Source of the DNA: Phytophthora colocasiae
Lineage: Eukaryota; Oomycota; Peronosporomycetes; Peronosporales; Peronosporaceae
DNA length: 64,000 bases
Assembly: GCA_018806915.1 (NCBI GenBank)
Contig: JAGKQI010000091.1
Span: forward strand, 2,542,001-2,606,000
Reading direction: 5' to 3'
This document shows, piece by piece, positions 43,449-54,388 of this stretch. Within the stretch, counting starts at the first letter, position 1. Each line of letters opens with the position of its first letter. The notes under the pieces are model-generated. The model did no database searches, had not been told where the DNA came from, and worked only from the letters and a program-made list of their open reading frames with translations. The position numbers and the translations under genes were made by a program.

Positions 43449-43836
43449 AATTGAGAGTGGCGAATGAGGCTTGTTGTCGATGTGAGCAGAAGGAAGGAAA
43501 TCCGAAAGTGATTGAGATTGAATTAGGGGAAACTGTCTGTCCAATGTCTTCTACTGCTCCTAAATGTATCCTGTGTGAAAGCTCAGCCTTTAACTCCTTC
43601 TCGTCGAGCCGGGGCTGCGTCAGCAAATGCGCAAACTGACCATCCGTCCGGCAAGTTGAAGTAGTCGACCAATCAGATCCCGCGATCTGGGTATGATGGG
43701 CAAGGTGGACCAATCACATCTCTCCATTTGCCGTTAAGTGCGCACGGCACGCGCAAAAGGTAACAACCGCACTGCAGGCACGTGCTCCGAGGTATCCAGG
43801 CAAAAGAGAGAGACTGCGAAGTGTACAATCGCAACA
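43449..43836 (-). repeat. Copia LTR d (rightmost; 5' LTR of C3)
   Basis: 388 bp, followed directly by the right target duplicate GAACA (43837-43841) and by host sequence GAAAGAGCAAAAGGACAG that continues the KLREWL remnant of unit 2. Confidence 0.9.
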
Positions 43837-43841
43837 GAACA

Positions 43842-44013
43842 GAAAGAGCAAAAGGACAGTACTCAACTGACTGGAAGATTGTGATCGCTGCAACGCCAAT
43901 TGCCAATTAATTCCTACTGATTTTCTCGTATGTGAAGGTAGAGAACCGGTGAAATCGAAATGCGATGTTTGTCGTATATCAACAATTTACACCCGAAACG
44001 GCTGTAATTAAGA
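43842..44013. other. Host sequence between copia array and G3
   Basis: 170 bp matching 2471-2617 of unit 1 (CTCAACTGACTGGAA, ATTGCCAATTAATTCC), with a 17-bp insertion near 43917-43938. It ends in AAGA, the left target duplicate of G3. Confidence 0.8.
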
Positions 44014-44846
44014 TGTAATAGACCTGACTTGCAGGCGGGGTTGAACCCAGGTGCTGACATCCCACGGCAGCCAACGAGTGGGGAAGATCTTAACGGAGAC
44101 CTTGAAGTGGATCGCAGACGCACCAATAAGGGAGAAGCTCATGAAGATGTGCGAGGACAGGCCCATGTTGAAGATGCAACTGACTGGGATGCCAGAAGGA
44201 CGTGATGGAGGACCTGCTGAGGGGACTTCCGAATTTGCAGCGTAGAAGACACTTCCGAATCTGCCACGAAGGACGCAGGCTTCGAGAGTGCTGGGTAAAG
44301 CGCAAGTCTGACACGGTTGAGTGTGCAGCACGCCGTGAAGGATTAACGTTGAGACAACAACGAAGTGGAGTAATAGATCCACAACAAACGACGAACGACC
44401 AGTGAGTAAGCTGAAGAGTGGAGACAACCACTGTTGGAGCCCTAGGAACCGCTGATAAACAACGAACGGGCAGCAAGAGCTGTTGAGAGGGAGAGAGAGG
44501 CGTGGAGACAACCACGAGCGGAGGCAAGGGACCCACATCAAACGACGAGGGGTCAGTGGCCAGAGCTATTGACGGCGTGGAGACAACCACCAGTGGCGTA
44601 GAAATACTCACTGACAAACGACGAACGGGCAGCGAGAGCTGTTGAGGAAAGTAGTGTATATTCATACATCAATATAAGTAGGCAAGTTCTTCGTTGACGA
44701 ACGACGAACGAGCCGGCGCGGTGAACCGAGCCAGGAACGAGTGAACGTGAAAGTGTGTCCTTTGACACCCGATCCTTGGGCACACCACCCAGCGCAGCAC
44801 ACGAGCGACGACCCACTGACTGGCAGTGAAGAGTAAACCTGTTACA
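44014..44846 (+). repeat. G3 5' LTR
   Basis: 833 bp; no difference from 53174-54006 noticed. It contains several dispersed repeats of the type GTGGAGACAACCAC and ACAAACGACGAACG. A TATA-like stretch, CATCAATATAAGTAGG, lies near 44668-44683. Its last A joins the primer site to make ATGG. Confidence 0.92.
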
Positions 44847-44865
44847 TGGTGGTCATACAGGGGCC
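44847..44865 (+). other. G3 primer binding site
   Basis: TGGTGGTCATACAGGGGCC directly after the 5' LTR, identical to the sites of G1 and G2. Confidence 0.8.
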
Positions 44866-47256
44866 TCTTTCTCTTATAGTCGCACCACAACCGAAACGTC
44901 TACGTACAAAGATGGCGAACAAGACCAGAGACATAACGCGAAAACGGGATACGAAGAAGAAGGCGACACGGTCAAGTAGCTCCAAGAGCGTACAGTCTAG
45001 ACGTCGTGAAGGGGCCAGTGATGGAGACACAGTGGGCGACCAACCCAGCAGCGACGAAGCGACAATCAGCCCCGAGTACAAAGACAAACGCGCTGCACCA
45101 GCGGGGGGAGAAGAATCGGCGGTCAGAACGAGGAGCCAAGCACGGAAGGAGTGGGAAGAAGCCGAACGCTTCTTGGCTACAGCTGCAGTCTCGAGAGAAG
45201 GACAGCCAGCATTTCGAAGCGGACAAGAGCTCATCAGTGCTGTACTAGGAGAACTTCCAACGCGTACGGAATACGAGCAGCCACGAGTCGCGGGACTGGA
45301 TGCCTCCCCAGATACTGGACGACAAGAAACCGTCAACGCAGTGGCCGCGGAACATGACGATGATGAGTCGGTACATGGAGACGTACCACGCGCAGCTGAA
45401 GACGAACCCGATGAATGTGTACAGGAACGACAACCAACAGAGGTGGAGACCATGACGGCGGCACTCCAAGAACTCCGTGAAGAGGTTCGGCAACTACGGC
45501 TGAAGCGTGACGAACGAAGGCCTCAGCACGCATCTTGACAGGCTGCACATGACGAAGAACGGGACGAGCAGGTACAGAGACCCATTCGGCAGGACGTTCG
45601 ACGGGATAACGTTGAAGACGGCCACCAACTTAACCCACGTAGATCGCACGAAGGGAGACGTCGGAGAGAATCCCAAGGTCGACGAGAGACACCTCCAAGA
45701 CGACGAATGGAACGGCAACGGCAAGAACCAGGAGGTGACGGGTCGCCATCCTCCTCGAGCAGTGAAAACGACTCGGATGACCACGGCAGACACGACGCTG
45801 GACGACGACGGAGGCAACCAAGTAGCTCTGAAGAAGATTCCAGTAGTGGATCGGAAGAACATGGACGGATCAGGCAACGTCGTGAGCGGCACGGACACCG
45901 AGAACATCGGGGAAGACGACACCGACACCGGCACCGATCACCACGACGAGAACGACGCCGAGATCGTCAGGAAACACGCGGACGACGAAGAGGCAACGTA
46001 AAAGATTTGGAATTACCAACGTTCACCCCTACGACTGGAGCAACGGTATCCACTTGGACCGACCGCATCGATCTGGCATTGCAAGGCGCCAAGGAATCTG
46101 GACGTGGAGAATGGAGTGACCACGCGCTCTACTTTATCCTCGGGAACAAGCTCATGGGCGAAGCCGCAAGTTGGTGGGTGGACTTTAATCGCAGACTATC
46201 AGACAATCAACGCACGTGGACGCATCTGAAGCAAGCTCTGTTAAGACGGTATGGACCGAAGGAAGACATTTCACTGGCAGAGTATCGCGTGAACACCAGG
46301 TCGAGAGGTGCAAAGGAGTCGCATGCCGATTACGCCGCCGCTCTCAGGAAAGCAGCAGGACGCAGTCGTGTTAGTGAGCGAGTATTGATGGCACAATTCT
46401 ACCGCGGCATGGACAAAACTACACGCCAGTTGGTGAAGCAACAGGAACCGGAGAATCTGGAAGAAGCAGTGATAAAGGCGACGGAGATCGACGACCCTAT
46501 GGAAAACCTTGCGGAACTAGCACCGGCTGGACAAACTGCTACTTCGACGACGACCGAACCAGCTACGGACGGCCTCACGGTGAGATCAGTGACATTACCA
46601 GGTGTGGGTAGTGTGTATGTCCCGGTATCTGGCGAGACAGAAGGGATCAAAAATTATGCAGCCGTGGATCCGGATGGTCTCGTCCTCTACACGAATCCAA
46701 AGGGGGCGTGGAACATCATAACTGGGAAATACGAGTTACCCGCAGGAAGAAAGTGGAATTCGAGGTACTGGGCGGAGCCGACGCCTCAGAAGCGAACGAA
46801 GGCGAGGAAAGCGGACGGCCGGCGCAAGGAACGAAGACAACGAGAGCGACGAGAAGTGGACTCGTCGGATGACGACGAACGAGGCGTACAAAATCGTAAA
46901 GCCACTAAGCAACGGCGCGCCACCGACACCAGCGAAGATGAATACGAACCGAAGCCCCGGAAGCAAACAAAACCCAAGCGCACAGTGAATTCCAGTGACG
47001 ACGAACGAGACACGAAGCCCCAGAAGAAGTTGAAGGCGGCGGTACGGCAAGTACTTGCTGAAGAAGGTCGGAAACAACAACCATCGGGGAAGTCCTCGTC
47101 AAGCGAGACTAGTTGCCGCATCTGCGGGCAAAGTGGACACTGGGCCGCATATTGTACTAACGGACCGAAGTGTTTTGCTTGTCGTAAGCATGGTCATCTG
47201 GCGCGAGATTGCACGGACGCGAAAGCCAAGGCCAGGAACGACGAGTATATGGCTAA

Positions 47257-50200
47257 ACGAAAGGAGAGATTGAAGTCGGCGGAAAACGAGAGCGGGACGT
47301 CGTAAGGGGAGTACGATGTCCAAGCAACGCTCGGGATCCCCAGCAATTGGCAGACGTGGACGGGAAGGCCGCAGCCACGTATACCATGAGCATACCGAGC
47401 ACCAAGTTAGGTGTGGACGAGCAATTGAAGAACGATGAACAACATGAGCAGAAGACGATCAAGGCGAACGAGGAAACGATGTCGGACGCTAGGTTGTCAG
47501 ATGAGTTGACGGAACGGAAGAGAATGACACCGGACGAGCGTACCAGGGCGTTCGATGAGACGGTGACAAGAGAGATATTGAAGGACGCGACGGAAGAGGA
47601 TATCGAGCGGTCCGCTCGATATGTGTCCACAACACGACCAACGATGATGGCCGTGAGGTATTTACGCGCCAACCGCGAGAACGAAGAACGTGAACGGCGT
47701 GCTATCGCAGATAATAGTGACGTTCGTGAAAGCGTTGCTGGAGAAGGTGAGCACCTAGAGAGAACTGGAGGGGGCGCCGAAGAATGTCCTGACGACGGAG
47801 TTACCAGTACCGCGAGGAAGCTGAGATCGGGCGTTGACACGGTGACGACCCCAGACGTGTGTGCGGTAACGGAGGTAGCAGAACAACAGACGAACAGCAG
47901 TGCAGTCGACTTGAACCAGCACCCGGAGGACAACCAGCTGTTGACAAACCGAATTGGAAAAACTGCGGATGATGTAACGACTGATTCAACACGGGAACTG
48001 GACATTACGGGTCTTCGGAAGGCACGGAAGAACGCAAGAAGAGCTGCCAAGCGAAGGAAAGCGGCAGTACGATTGGCCAGACGACGATGTGGAAACGAAG
48101 AAACCGAAGCCGCACGAGCAGAGGCAGCAGCGTTATCGAGTAACAAGAGGTATGAGGAAGCGAAGGCCTCATGGGAAGCGTTCGAACTACGCAGACAACG
48201 ACGACAACTGGACGGGGAAAATGCCACCGGAACGTCGCGAACTGAGAACACAGCACGTGTGAGTCTGGTGAAACAACAACGGACGGCGCAACCACCTACT
48301 AGTGGGCAGCGAGAAGACCAAGTGGAATACATTGAAGCCGACGATGGACTACCGACGGCCGTAATGAAGGTGAACGGCGAAATCCGACAAGTGAAGCTTG
48401 ATAGTGGTGCACGATACACCGTGGCAGGTACCGACTGGATGCAGTATGGTGACAGAGTCTCTAATGAAGCTCCAGTTGACTACGTGGAGGGAATTGGCGG
48501 CTTTCTGCTGGATGTTGTCGGCGTGTGGAGATTTACCTTCGAGACGGTGTTCGGAGAGGATTTAACGATCGACGCATGTATTGTTGCTGGCTGTGGAAAT
48601 GAGTTTCTATTGGGCGTAGATTTCATGCAGGCGCGAGGAGCAACCATGGACTTTCAACGACAGGAAGTACGATATACCGAAGGGGAACGAGCAGTCGTGA
48701 TTCCGTTTAAGACTCACAATGGTGACGGAGTAGCTAGGATCGCAACGGTGCGGATGATTAGCCGGACGACGATTGCGGGAAACACGGTGACACCGGTGGA
48801 GGTTGCCGTTCCTGCAGAAAACAATGAACGGGGCGTGTTTTTACCAACGAGGCACATTGGGTCAGTGCTTCTTGCAGCGACAGTGACCACCGCGAGGAAC
48901 GGAAAAGCGTGGATACCCGCCATTAACACAAACATGAAGTCAGCGAAGATCCCTAACAAGAAACAACTCGGAACATGGATACCTGTTGACGATGATATGG
49001 AGATCCTTACGACGAATGGGCAATTAGATGTGGAACGAGTGGAGCACTGGTTAAGCGAACTGGGCGATTGCGAGACACCCCTACCGAACGAAGACGAAGT
49101 GAACATTGGTAGTGACGATCCGAAGTCGAGAAGGTTGGTATTAAAATTAATACGAGCTTACCGGTCGTTGACGACGAACACGAGTGAATGTCCACCTGCG
49201 ACAACGTTAGATGTCCACCACCACATTGGTACCGGATCGGCTTCACCGATCATGCTCAAACGAAGACGCCAAGCACAGACGGATGACGGCATCATCGAGG
49301 AAAATGTGGAGAAGATGCTGAAAGCCGGCGTAATTGAGGAAGGTAATGGCGGATGGGGATTTCCGGTGGTTCTAGTGTGGAAGAAGGATGGAGAAGTGCG
49401 TTTTTGCGTCGATTACAGAGCTCTCAACAAAATCACGAAGAAGGATGTTTACCCTCTTCCACGAATCGACGAAACTTTGGAGGCTTTGAGTGGTTCATTA
49501 CTATTCACGACGTTAGATCTTCGAGCAGGGTACTGGCAGATCCTAGTAGCACCTGAAGATCGTGACAAGACGGCTTTCACCACTAAAAGAGGACTTTATC
49601 GGTTTGTACGTATGCCCTTTGGATTAACGAATGCACCATCGACATTTCAACGACTTATGAACGGAGTTTTACGGGGTCTTACTTGGTCTACCTGTCTGGT
49701 CTATCTAGACGACATCGTAGTTTTTACGAGAGGCGGCATCGAACGGCACCTTGTAGAATTAGCTGCGGTGTTAGAACGGTTGGAGAGAGCAGGACTTACG
49801 CTGAAACTGAAGAAGTGTAAATTTGCGACCCAGACAATGGAGTACTTGGGCCACGAACTACGCAGCGACGGGGTACGACCATTGGACAGATTAGTTTCAG
49901 CAGTGCGAAACTTCCCGACACCTAGCGATGCTACCGAAGCAAAGAGGTTTGCTCATTTAGCGGGCTACTACCGACGATTTGTGAGTGGATTTGGTACGAT
50001 AATGGCACCTATCACGAAATTACTACGGAAGAACGTTGTTTGGGAATGGGGAGATGCGCAGAAGGCAGCTTTTGAACGTGTGAAGGATATCCTGACTGCG
50101 AAACCTCTGTTAGTTTATCCAGATTTCCGGTTACCATTTCGCGTAGTAACGGACGCGAGCAAAGTCGGATTGGGTGCGTGCTTGATGCAAGACCGAGGTG

Positions 50201-53178
50201 AAGGTTGGCAACCAGTCGCGTACGCAAGTAAGGTGAATAGTGAAACGGAAGGGAAGTATGAGATCACGGAGTTGGAATGCTTCGCTGTGGTCTGGGCGAT
50301 AAAGCTCTTTCGACCCTACTTGTATGGACGCAAGTTCGAGATCATCACGGATCATGCTGCATTGAAGTGGTTAATGACGAGTCCAAACTTGACTGGAAAG
50401 TTGCATCGATGGGCGCTTACCTTACAGGAGTTCGATTTTGAAGTGCAATATCGACCAGGTGCTACGAATGTTGTCGCTGATGCATTATCGAGAGCACCAG
50501 TAGCAGCTACGGTACGAGCAGCAAAAGGACGGCGACGGCGGGCACGCCGAGAGAAATCGTCGCGAACAACTCGAGAGGATGTCGTGGATACGGACGAGAA
50601 TGTACGAATAGGAGTTGCAGTACATGAAGAACGGCCGACAAAAGCTGCAGAACCAGTGACGAACGTCCAGGACGCGGAAACGAAGATGCCGGACGAAGAC
50701 GTACGTGCAACAATCGAACAGTTAGTCAGTACAATCGTGAACGAGACCGTGATGCCGACTGCTTCACCAGAACCAATGCCCGATGACGGACAAGGACGCC
50801 GAAGAGGACGAACGAAAGGAAAACGATCTGCGAGACCAGTGACGAACAACGCTGAACGCCCGATGACGAGAGCCGAACGACGCAAGAGGGAACGAGCCGC
50901 TGACAATGCGTTGTCTCTGTCGGACGAACGAGTAGGCAATATGAAGAAACAAGGCGATGACGGTGGAGCAACTGCAACTGCAGCAGATGGAACGACGGCA
51001 GTGACAGTAACGCCGAGGTCAACGACGATAATGGAGGCTGCGGATGCACCAACGGTAATGATCGGGACTGTTCCAGCAACAGAATCGACGAAGCCTGTGA
51101 TGACGACAAGTCAAGCGACACCGGTGAACGAGGCGCCGACAGCAACGACGAAAGACGGACCCAACAAGGGAGCAAGGCGACTAAAGACGGTAACTTGGGC
51201 AGACGGAGTGACTACCAGCGATGACGAGCAAGTTGCAGCACTAATGGACCCAACAACAAGTACGGGAACGACGCGTCCTATGGTTACCAGTGATCACGGG
51301 AAGACCCAGGAATCGGTAGAACGTACACGCGATCCACCACGTTCAAATATGCATGGCGACACTAGAAACAGCGGACTTGGTGCCACTCGAAGGAAACCCA
51401 CTGGAAGCGAGGCGGTTGAGACTTTACGGTCAGGTACGAGATCTTCGGATGAAAACTCACAGCGAGGGCACGAGGTAGAAGCTATACGACGCCAACGAAC
51501 AAAGATGCCAACGCTACAGTTAACCGACGCCGAGATTATTGAAGAACAGTCGAGAAGTAAGATGGTACAGCAAATGCTGAGAGCTGGGACTTACCATGGA
51601 AGAGCTATCAGCAAGGTGTTTGGCCTGGTTGTGGTTGAGACGCCCAATCAACGAAGGATCGTGCTACCACCAGCATTATGGGCTACGGTGTTTAAGGAAT
51701 GTCATGACAGTGTGTGGTCAGGGCATCTCCGTGCAACTCACACGTACGCGAGAATTGCTCAACAATATTGGTGGCCCAACTTGCGAGACGAAGTACGACG
51801 ATGGGTACTTGGATGCCAGGAATGCGGAAGTCGAAAGGCGCGACCACGTGAAGTAGTTCCGCCATTACGGAGTATCCGAGGAGGTGATGTTGGCGACCGA
51901 TGGGCACTTGATGTAGCAGGCCCGCTACCGGCGACTGATGGAGGAGAACGATACGTGATTGCTGCAGTGGAATATGTAACGCGGTACGCCGTAGCCATTG
52001 CAGTGAAGGACCACACAGCAGAGAATATCGCCGATTTTCTAATGAAGCAGGTAGTGCTTCGCTTTGGACCATTTCGAGAAATTTTGACGGACGGTGCACC
52101 AGAATTGGTCGGGAAAGTGATTGAAGAATTGGTGACTCTGTTGCAAGCGCAGCAGATCAATCCTGTTCCATACAGACCACAGATGATCGGACTCGTAGAG
52201 AGGTTCCATAGGACTTGGAAGGATTGCGTTGCGACTTACATGAGCGACGAGCGACAACGAGATTGGAACACGTGGGTAGACTACGCGGTGTACGCATACA
52301 ATTCCGGACGCCACTCTACAGTGTTGCTTTCACCGAACGAACTAATGATGGGACGGCGACTACGAGCTCCGAATGAACTTTTACGTGCTACACGAGTTAC
52401 TGAGGCAGGCGATCTGGTTAAACATCATCAGCAACTATTAGACGCGCTAAAGGAGGCTCACGAATGTGCAGAACGGTCGAGAACGAGAGAACAGCAACGA
52501 CAAGCTCGCTACTACGACAGGAAGGTTCGTACGAAACGGGAATTTGAACCAGGGGATCGAGTTTGGATGTTTCGACCTCCGCGGGGCCCGAAAGCTTCCA
52601 AGTTTGTGCATCAATGGATAGGACCTCTACGAGTAGTGGAACCGGCGGGTTACGAGAATTTCTTGGTCGAGCGAGAGGATGATGGGCCAGAACATGAGCA
52701 ATTTATAGCTCACGTGTCGTTTTTAGCCACGTATCGACAACCGACGGTACTACTGGAAGCAGCAGCTCAAGACCTGGTGGAGCAGCTCGAGTATGAGAAC
52801 GAGTGCACCTGGAGGAAAGATGACGAGGCGACAGAGTCGACTACGCGAATAGCGGCGGCTCCTGTTAACACAGCCATTCCGAGACAGGGTAAAAAGCGAA
52901 ACGCAACAGCAGTGGCAAACGAAAGCGCAGCTAACACCAACAGCGAATTATTGGTGGAGATTCGAAGACGACGAAGAAGGAATCAAGCAGGGCAATATGT
53001 GTTGGAATACCAGCTACAGTCAGTCGACAAGTGGACGCAACGACGAGGAACCCGACACGATAGCGACCGACACGACCCCAGTGATGATGAAGGACAATGG
53101 TATTCCGTCGCGGAGTACGATGATTTGTTTAACCGCGGCAAGGTCGTGGAAGACCTTGGAGTGGATGGAGGCGTGTAA
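47257..53178 (+). CDS. pol: G3 pol polyprotein (protease, RT, RNase H, integrase)
   Basis: Open from 47257, overlapping the gag end by 49 nt in the -1 frame; the first weak start codon is TTG at 47347, so translation probably depends on frameshifting. Positions from 47347: protease KLDSGARYTVAG near residue 350; RT with DLRAGYWQILV and YLDD near 786; RNase H (VTDASKVGLG near 935, TDHAALKWL); a long low-complexity tether; zinc finger HDSVWSGH ... GCQEC near 1450; integrase D near 1521 (WALDVAGP), D near 1582 (LTDGAPE) and E near 1618 (LVERFHR), DD35E; GPY/F-like module; C-terminal RRRRRRNQAGQYVLEYQLQ, chromodomain-like. The TAA stop lies 3 bases inside the 3' LTR. Confidence 0.94.
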   Translation, partial: TKGEIEVGGKRERDVVRGVRCPSNARDPQQLADVDGKAAATYTMSIPSTKLGVDEQLKNDEQHEQKTIKANEETMSDARLSDELTERKRMTPDERTRAFDETVTREILKDATEEDIERSARYVSTTRPTMMAVRYLRANRENEERERRAIADNSDVRESVAGEGEHLERTGGGAEECPDDGVTSTARKLRSGVDTVTTPDVCAVTEVAEQQTNSSAVDLNQHPEDNQLLTNRIGKTADDVTTDSTRELDITGLRKARKNARRAAKRRKAAVRLARRRCGNEETEAARAEAAALSSNKRYEEAKASWEAFELRRQRRQLDGENATGTSRTENTARVSLVKQQRTAQPPTSGQREDQVEYIEADDGLPTAVMKVNGEIRQVKLDSGARYTVAGTDWMQYGDRVSNEAPVDYVEGIGGFLLDVVGVWRFTFETVFGEDLTIDACIVAGCGNEFLLGVDFMQARGATMDFQRQEVRYTEGERAVVIPFKTHNGDGVARIATVRMISRTTIAGNTVTPVEVAVPAENNERGVFLPTRHIGSVLLAATVTTARNGKAWIPAINTNMKSAKIPNKKQLGTWIPVDDDMEILTTNGQLDVERVEHWLSELGDCETPLPNEDEVNIGSDDPKSRRLVLKLIRAYRSLTTNTSECPPATTLDVHHHIGTGSASPIMLKRRRQAQTDDGIIEENVEKMLKAGVIEEGNGGWGFPVVLVWKKDGEVRFCVDYRALNKITKKDVYPLPRIDETLEALSGSLLFTTLDLRAGYWQILVAPEDRDKTAFTTKRGLYRFVRMPFGLTNAPSTFQRLMNGVLRGLTWSTCLVYLDDIVVFTRGGIERHLVELAAVLERLERAGLTLKLKKCKFATQTMEYLGHELRSDGVRPLDRLVSAVRNFPTPSDATEAKRFAHLAGYYRRFVSGFGTIMAPITKLLRKNVVWEWGDAQKAAFERVKDILTAKPLLVYPDFRLPFRVVTDASKVGLGACLMQDRGEGWQPVAYASKVNSETEGKYEITELECFAVVWAIKLFRPYLYGRKFEIITDHAALKWLMTSPNLTGKLHRWALTLQEFDFEVQYRPGATNVVADALSRAPVAATVRAAKGRRRRARREKSSRTTREDVVDTDENVRIGVAVHEERPTKAAEPVTNVQDAETKMPDEDVRATIEQLVSTIVNETVMPTASPEPMPDDGQGRRRGRTKGKRSARPVTNNAERPMTRAERRKRERAADNALSLSDERVGNMKKQGDDGGATATAADGTTAVTVTPRSTTIMEAADAPTVMIGTVPATESTKPVMTTSQATPVNEAPTATTKDGPNKGARRLKTVTWADGVTTSDDEQVAALMDPTTSTGTTRPMVTSDHGKTQESVERTRDPPRSNMHGDTRNSGLGATRRKPTGSEAVETLRSGTRSSDENSQRGHEVEAIRRQRTKMPTLQLTDAEIIEEQSRSKMVQQMLRAGTYHGRAISKVFGLVVVETPNQRRIVLPPALWATVFKECHDSVWSGHLRATHTYARIAQQYWWPNLRDEVRRWVLGCQECGSRKARPREVVPPLRSIRGGDVGDRWALDVAGPLPATDGGERYVIAAVEYVTRYAVAIAVKDHTAENIADFLMKQVVLRFGPFREILTDGAPELVGKVIEELVTLLQAQQINPVPYRPQMIGLVERFHRTWKDCVATYMSDERQRDWNTWVDYAVYAYNSGRHSTVLLSPNELMMGRRLRAPNELLRATRVTEAGDLVKHHQQLLDALKEAHECAERSRTREQQRQARYYDRKVRTKREFEPGDRVWMFRPPRGPKASKFVHQWIGPLRVVEPAGYENFLVEREDDGPEHEQFIAHVSFLATYRQPTVLLEAAAQDLVEQLEYENECTWRKDDEATESTTRIAAAPVNTAIPRQGKKRNATAVANESAANTNSELLVEIRRRRRRNQAGQYVLEYQLQSVDKWTQRRGTRHDSDRHDPSDDEGQWYSVAEYDDLFNRGKVVEDLGVDGGV
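47281..47305 (+). promoter_or_regulatory. Possible frameshift window at G3 gag-pol overlap
   Basis: Gag and pol overlap in the same -1 relation as in G1. The position aligned with the G1 heptamer reads G GAA AAC in the gag frame, which is not the canonical X XXY YYZ. The A-site codon AAC fits slipping, the P-site codon less so. Confidence 0.35.
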
Positions 53179-54006
53179 TAGACCTGACTTGCAGGCGGGG
53201 TTGAACCCAGGTGCTGACATCCCACGGCAGCCAACGAGTGGGGAAGATCTTAACGGAGACCTTGAAGTGGATCGCAGACGCACCAATAAGGGAGAAGCTC
53301 ATGAAGATGTGCGAGGACAGGCCCATGTTGAAGATGCAACTGACTGGGATGCCAGAAGGACGTGATGGAGGACCTGCTGAGGGGACTTCCGAATTTGCAG
53401 CGTAGAAGACACTTCCGAATCTGCCACGAAGGACGCAGGCTTCGAGAGTGCTGGGTAAAGCGCAAGTCTGACACGGTTGAGTGTGCAGCACGCCGTGAAG
53501 GATTAACGTTGAGACAACAACGAAGTGGAGTAATAGATCCACAACAAACGACGAACGACCAGTGAGTAAGCTGAAGAGTGGAGACAACCACTGTTGGAGC
53601 CCTAGGAACCGCTGATAAACAACGAACGGGCAGCAAGAGCTGTTGAGAGGGAGAGAGAGGCGTGGAGACAACCACGAGCGGAGGCAAGGGACCCACATCA
53701 AACGACGAGGGGTCAGTGGCCAGAGCTATTGACGGCGTGGAGACAACCACCAGTGGCGTAGAAATACTCACTGACAAACGACGAACGGGCAGCGAGAGCT
53801 GTTGAGGAAAGTAGTGTATATTCATACATCAATATAAGTAGGCAAGTTCTTCGTTGACGAACGACGAACGAGCCGGCGCGGTGAACCGAGCCAGGAACGA
53901 GTGAACGTGAAAGTGTGTCCTTTGACACCCGATCCTTGGGCACACCACCCAGCGCAGCACACGAGCGACGACCCACTGACTGGCAGTGAAGAGTAAACCT
54001 GTTACA
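53174..54006 (+). repeat. G3 3' LTR
   Basis: 833 bp; follows GGAGTGGATGGAGGCG, a purine-rich tract that fits a polypurine primer. It includes the last bases of the pol stop codon. The right target duplicate AAGA is at 54007-54010. Confidence 0.92.
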
Positions 54007-54010
54007 AAGA

Positions 54011-54374
54011 AGTCGCAAGTAGATATTACATTGCTAGAGAAACGATATGGCCACTAAGTACTTAGTCAACTTCTTCTTCTGTACACCCGGAGAATCACGT
54101 GGATCTGTATGTTTCTATTGAGAAGGTCTTAGAGAGTTTTATGCCTATGTTCGCGTTAATGTTCTAGTCCGGAAACTTCCAGCAACAATTTATGACAATC
54201 CAAGACTCTTAGCGAGAGTTACCACTATGTCCAAGCATACCATGCGTAGTTGATCTACCGCAGAAAGAAACGACGGTCTTACTGCGAGGCAAGACTATCC
54301 AAGTCACAGTGAAATTATTCAAATCCCAGTATTTCCGACAGATGATATCGTCGGCGGCAAAAAGGCCCCTTCTT
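54011..54374. other. Unit 2 spacer before the SINE
   Basis: AAGTCGCAAGTAGAT and following bases match unit 1 from 2618, then the two units diverge between about 54190 and 54370. I see no gene or element ends in it. Confidence 0.6.
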
Positions 54375-54388
54375 CTTCAGGTTTAAAC

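Larger units (their letters stand above)
30224..43836 (-). mobile_element. Ty1/copia head-to-tail array: four LTRs, three internal regions
   Basis: Four 388-bp LTRs (30224-30611, 34637-35024, 39043-39430, 43449-43836) alternate with three internal regions (C1-C3) that are almost identical and face the same way, with periods of 4413, 4406 and 4406 bp. Only the outer edges carry a target duplication, GAACA at 30219-30223 and 43837-43841. Unit 1 has the empty site GTGGAACAGC. This fits one insertion expanded by unequal recombination between LTRs, or a concatemer inserted whole. Each internal region codes gag, protease, integrase, RT and RNase H in copia order, and each is broken by different single-base indels. 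Confidence 0.93.
44846..47305 (+). pseudogene. gag: G3 gag, one in-frame TGA
   Basis: The gag frame runs from the LTR-primer junction ATG (MVVIQGPLS), or more likely from MANKTRDITRK at 44912, to TAA at 47303-47305, interrupted only by TGA at 45536-45538. The N-terminal third is low-complexity and charged. The capsid (LELPTFTPTTGATVSTW, ALQGAKESGRGEWSDHALYF) begins near 46010. Two CCHC knuckles follow (CRICGQSGHWAAYC and CFACRKHGHLARDC). The region around the TGA aligns with uninterrupted text in G1. Readthrough is possible but unproven; the base after the stop is C. Confidence 0.85.
44014..54006 (+). mobile_element. Ty3/gypsy LTR retrotransposon G3, full length (9993 bp)
   Basis: LTRs of 833 bp at 44014-44846 and 53174-54006 start TGTAATAG and end GTTACA. 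AAGA is duplicated at 44010-44013 and 54007-54010, and unit 1 retains the empty site at 2614-2617. Plus-strand order: primer site, gag, protease, RT, RNase H, integrase. Pol is one open frame of about 1970 codons. Gag has a single in-frame TGA (45536-45538). It is the least damaged element in the window and is related in protein sequence to G1, but their LTRs differ. Confidence 0.95.

Noticed and set aside
44008..44816. Minus-strand frames of up to 191 codons in the G3 LTRs
   Set aside because: Same frames occur in both LTRs and have no domain; LTR sequence is non-coding.
45536..45538. Selenocysteine or programmed readthrough at the G3 gag TGA
   Set aside because: The aligned G1 gag is uninterrupted and nothing else supports recoding; a point mutation or error is simpler.
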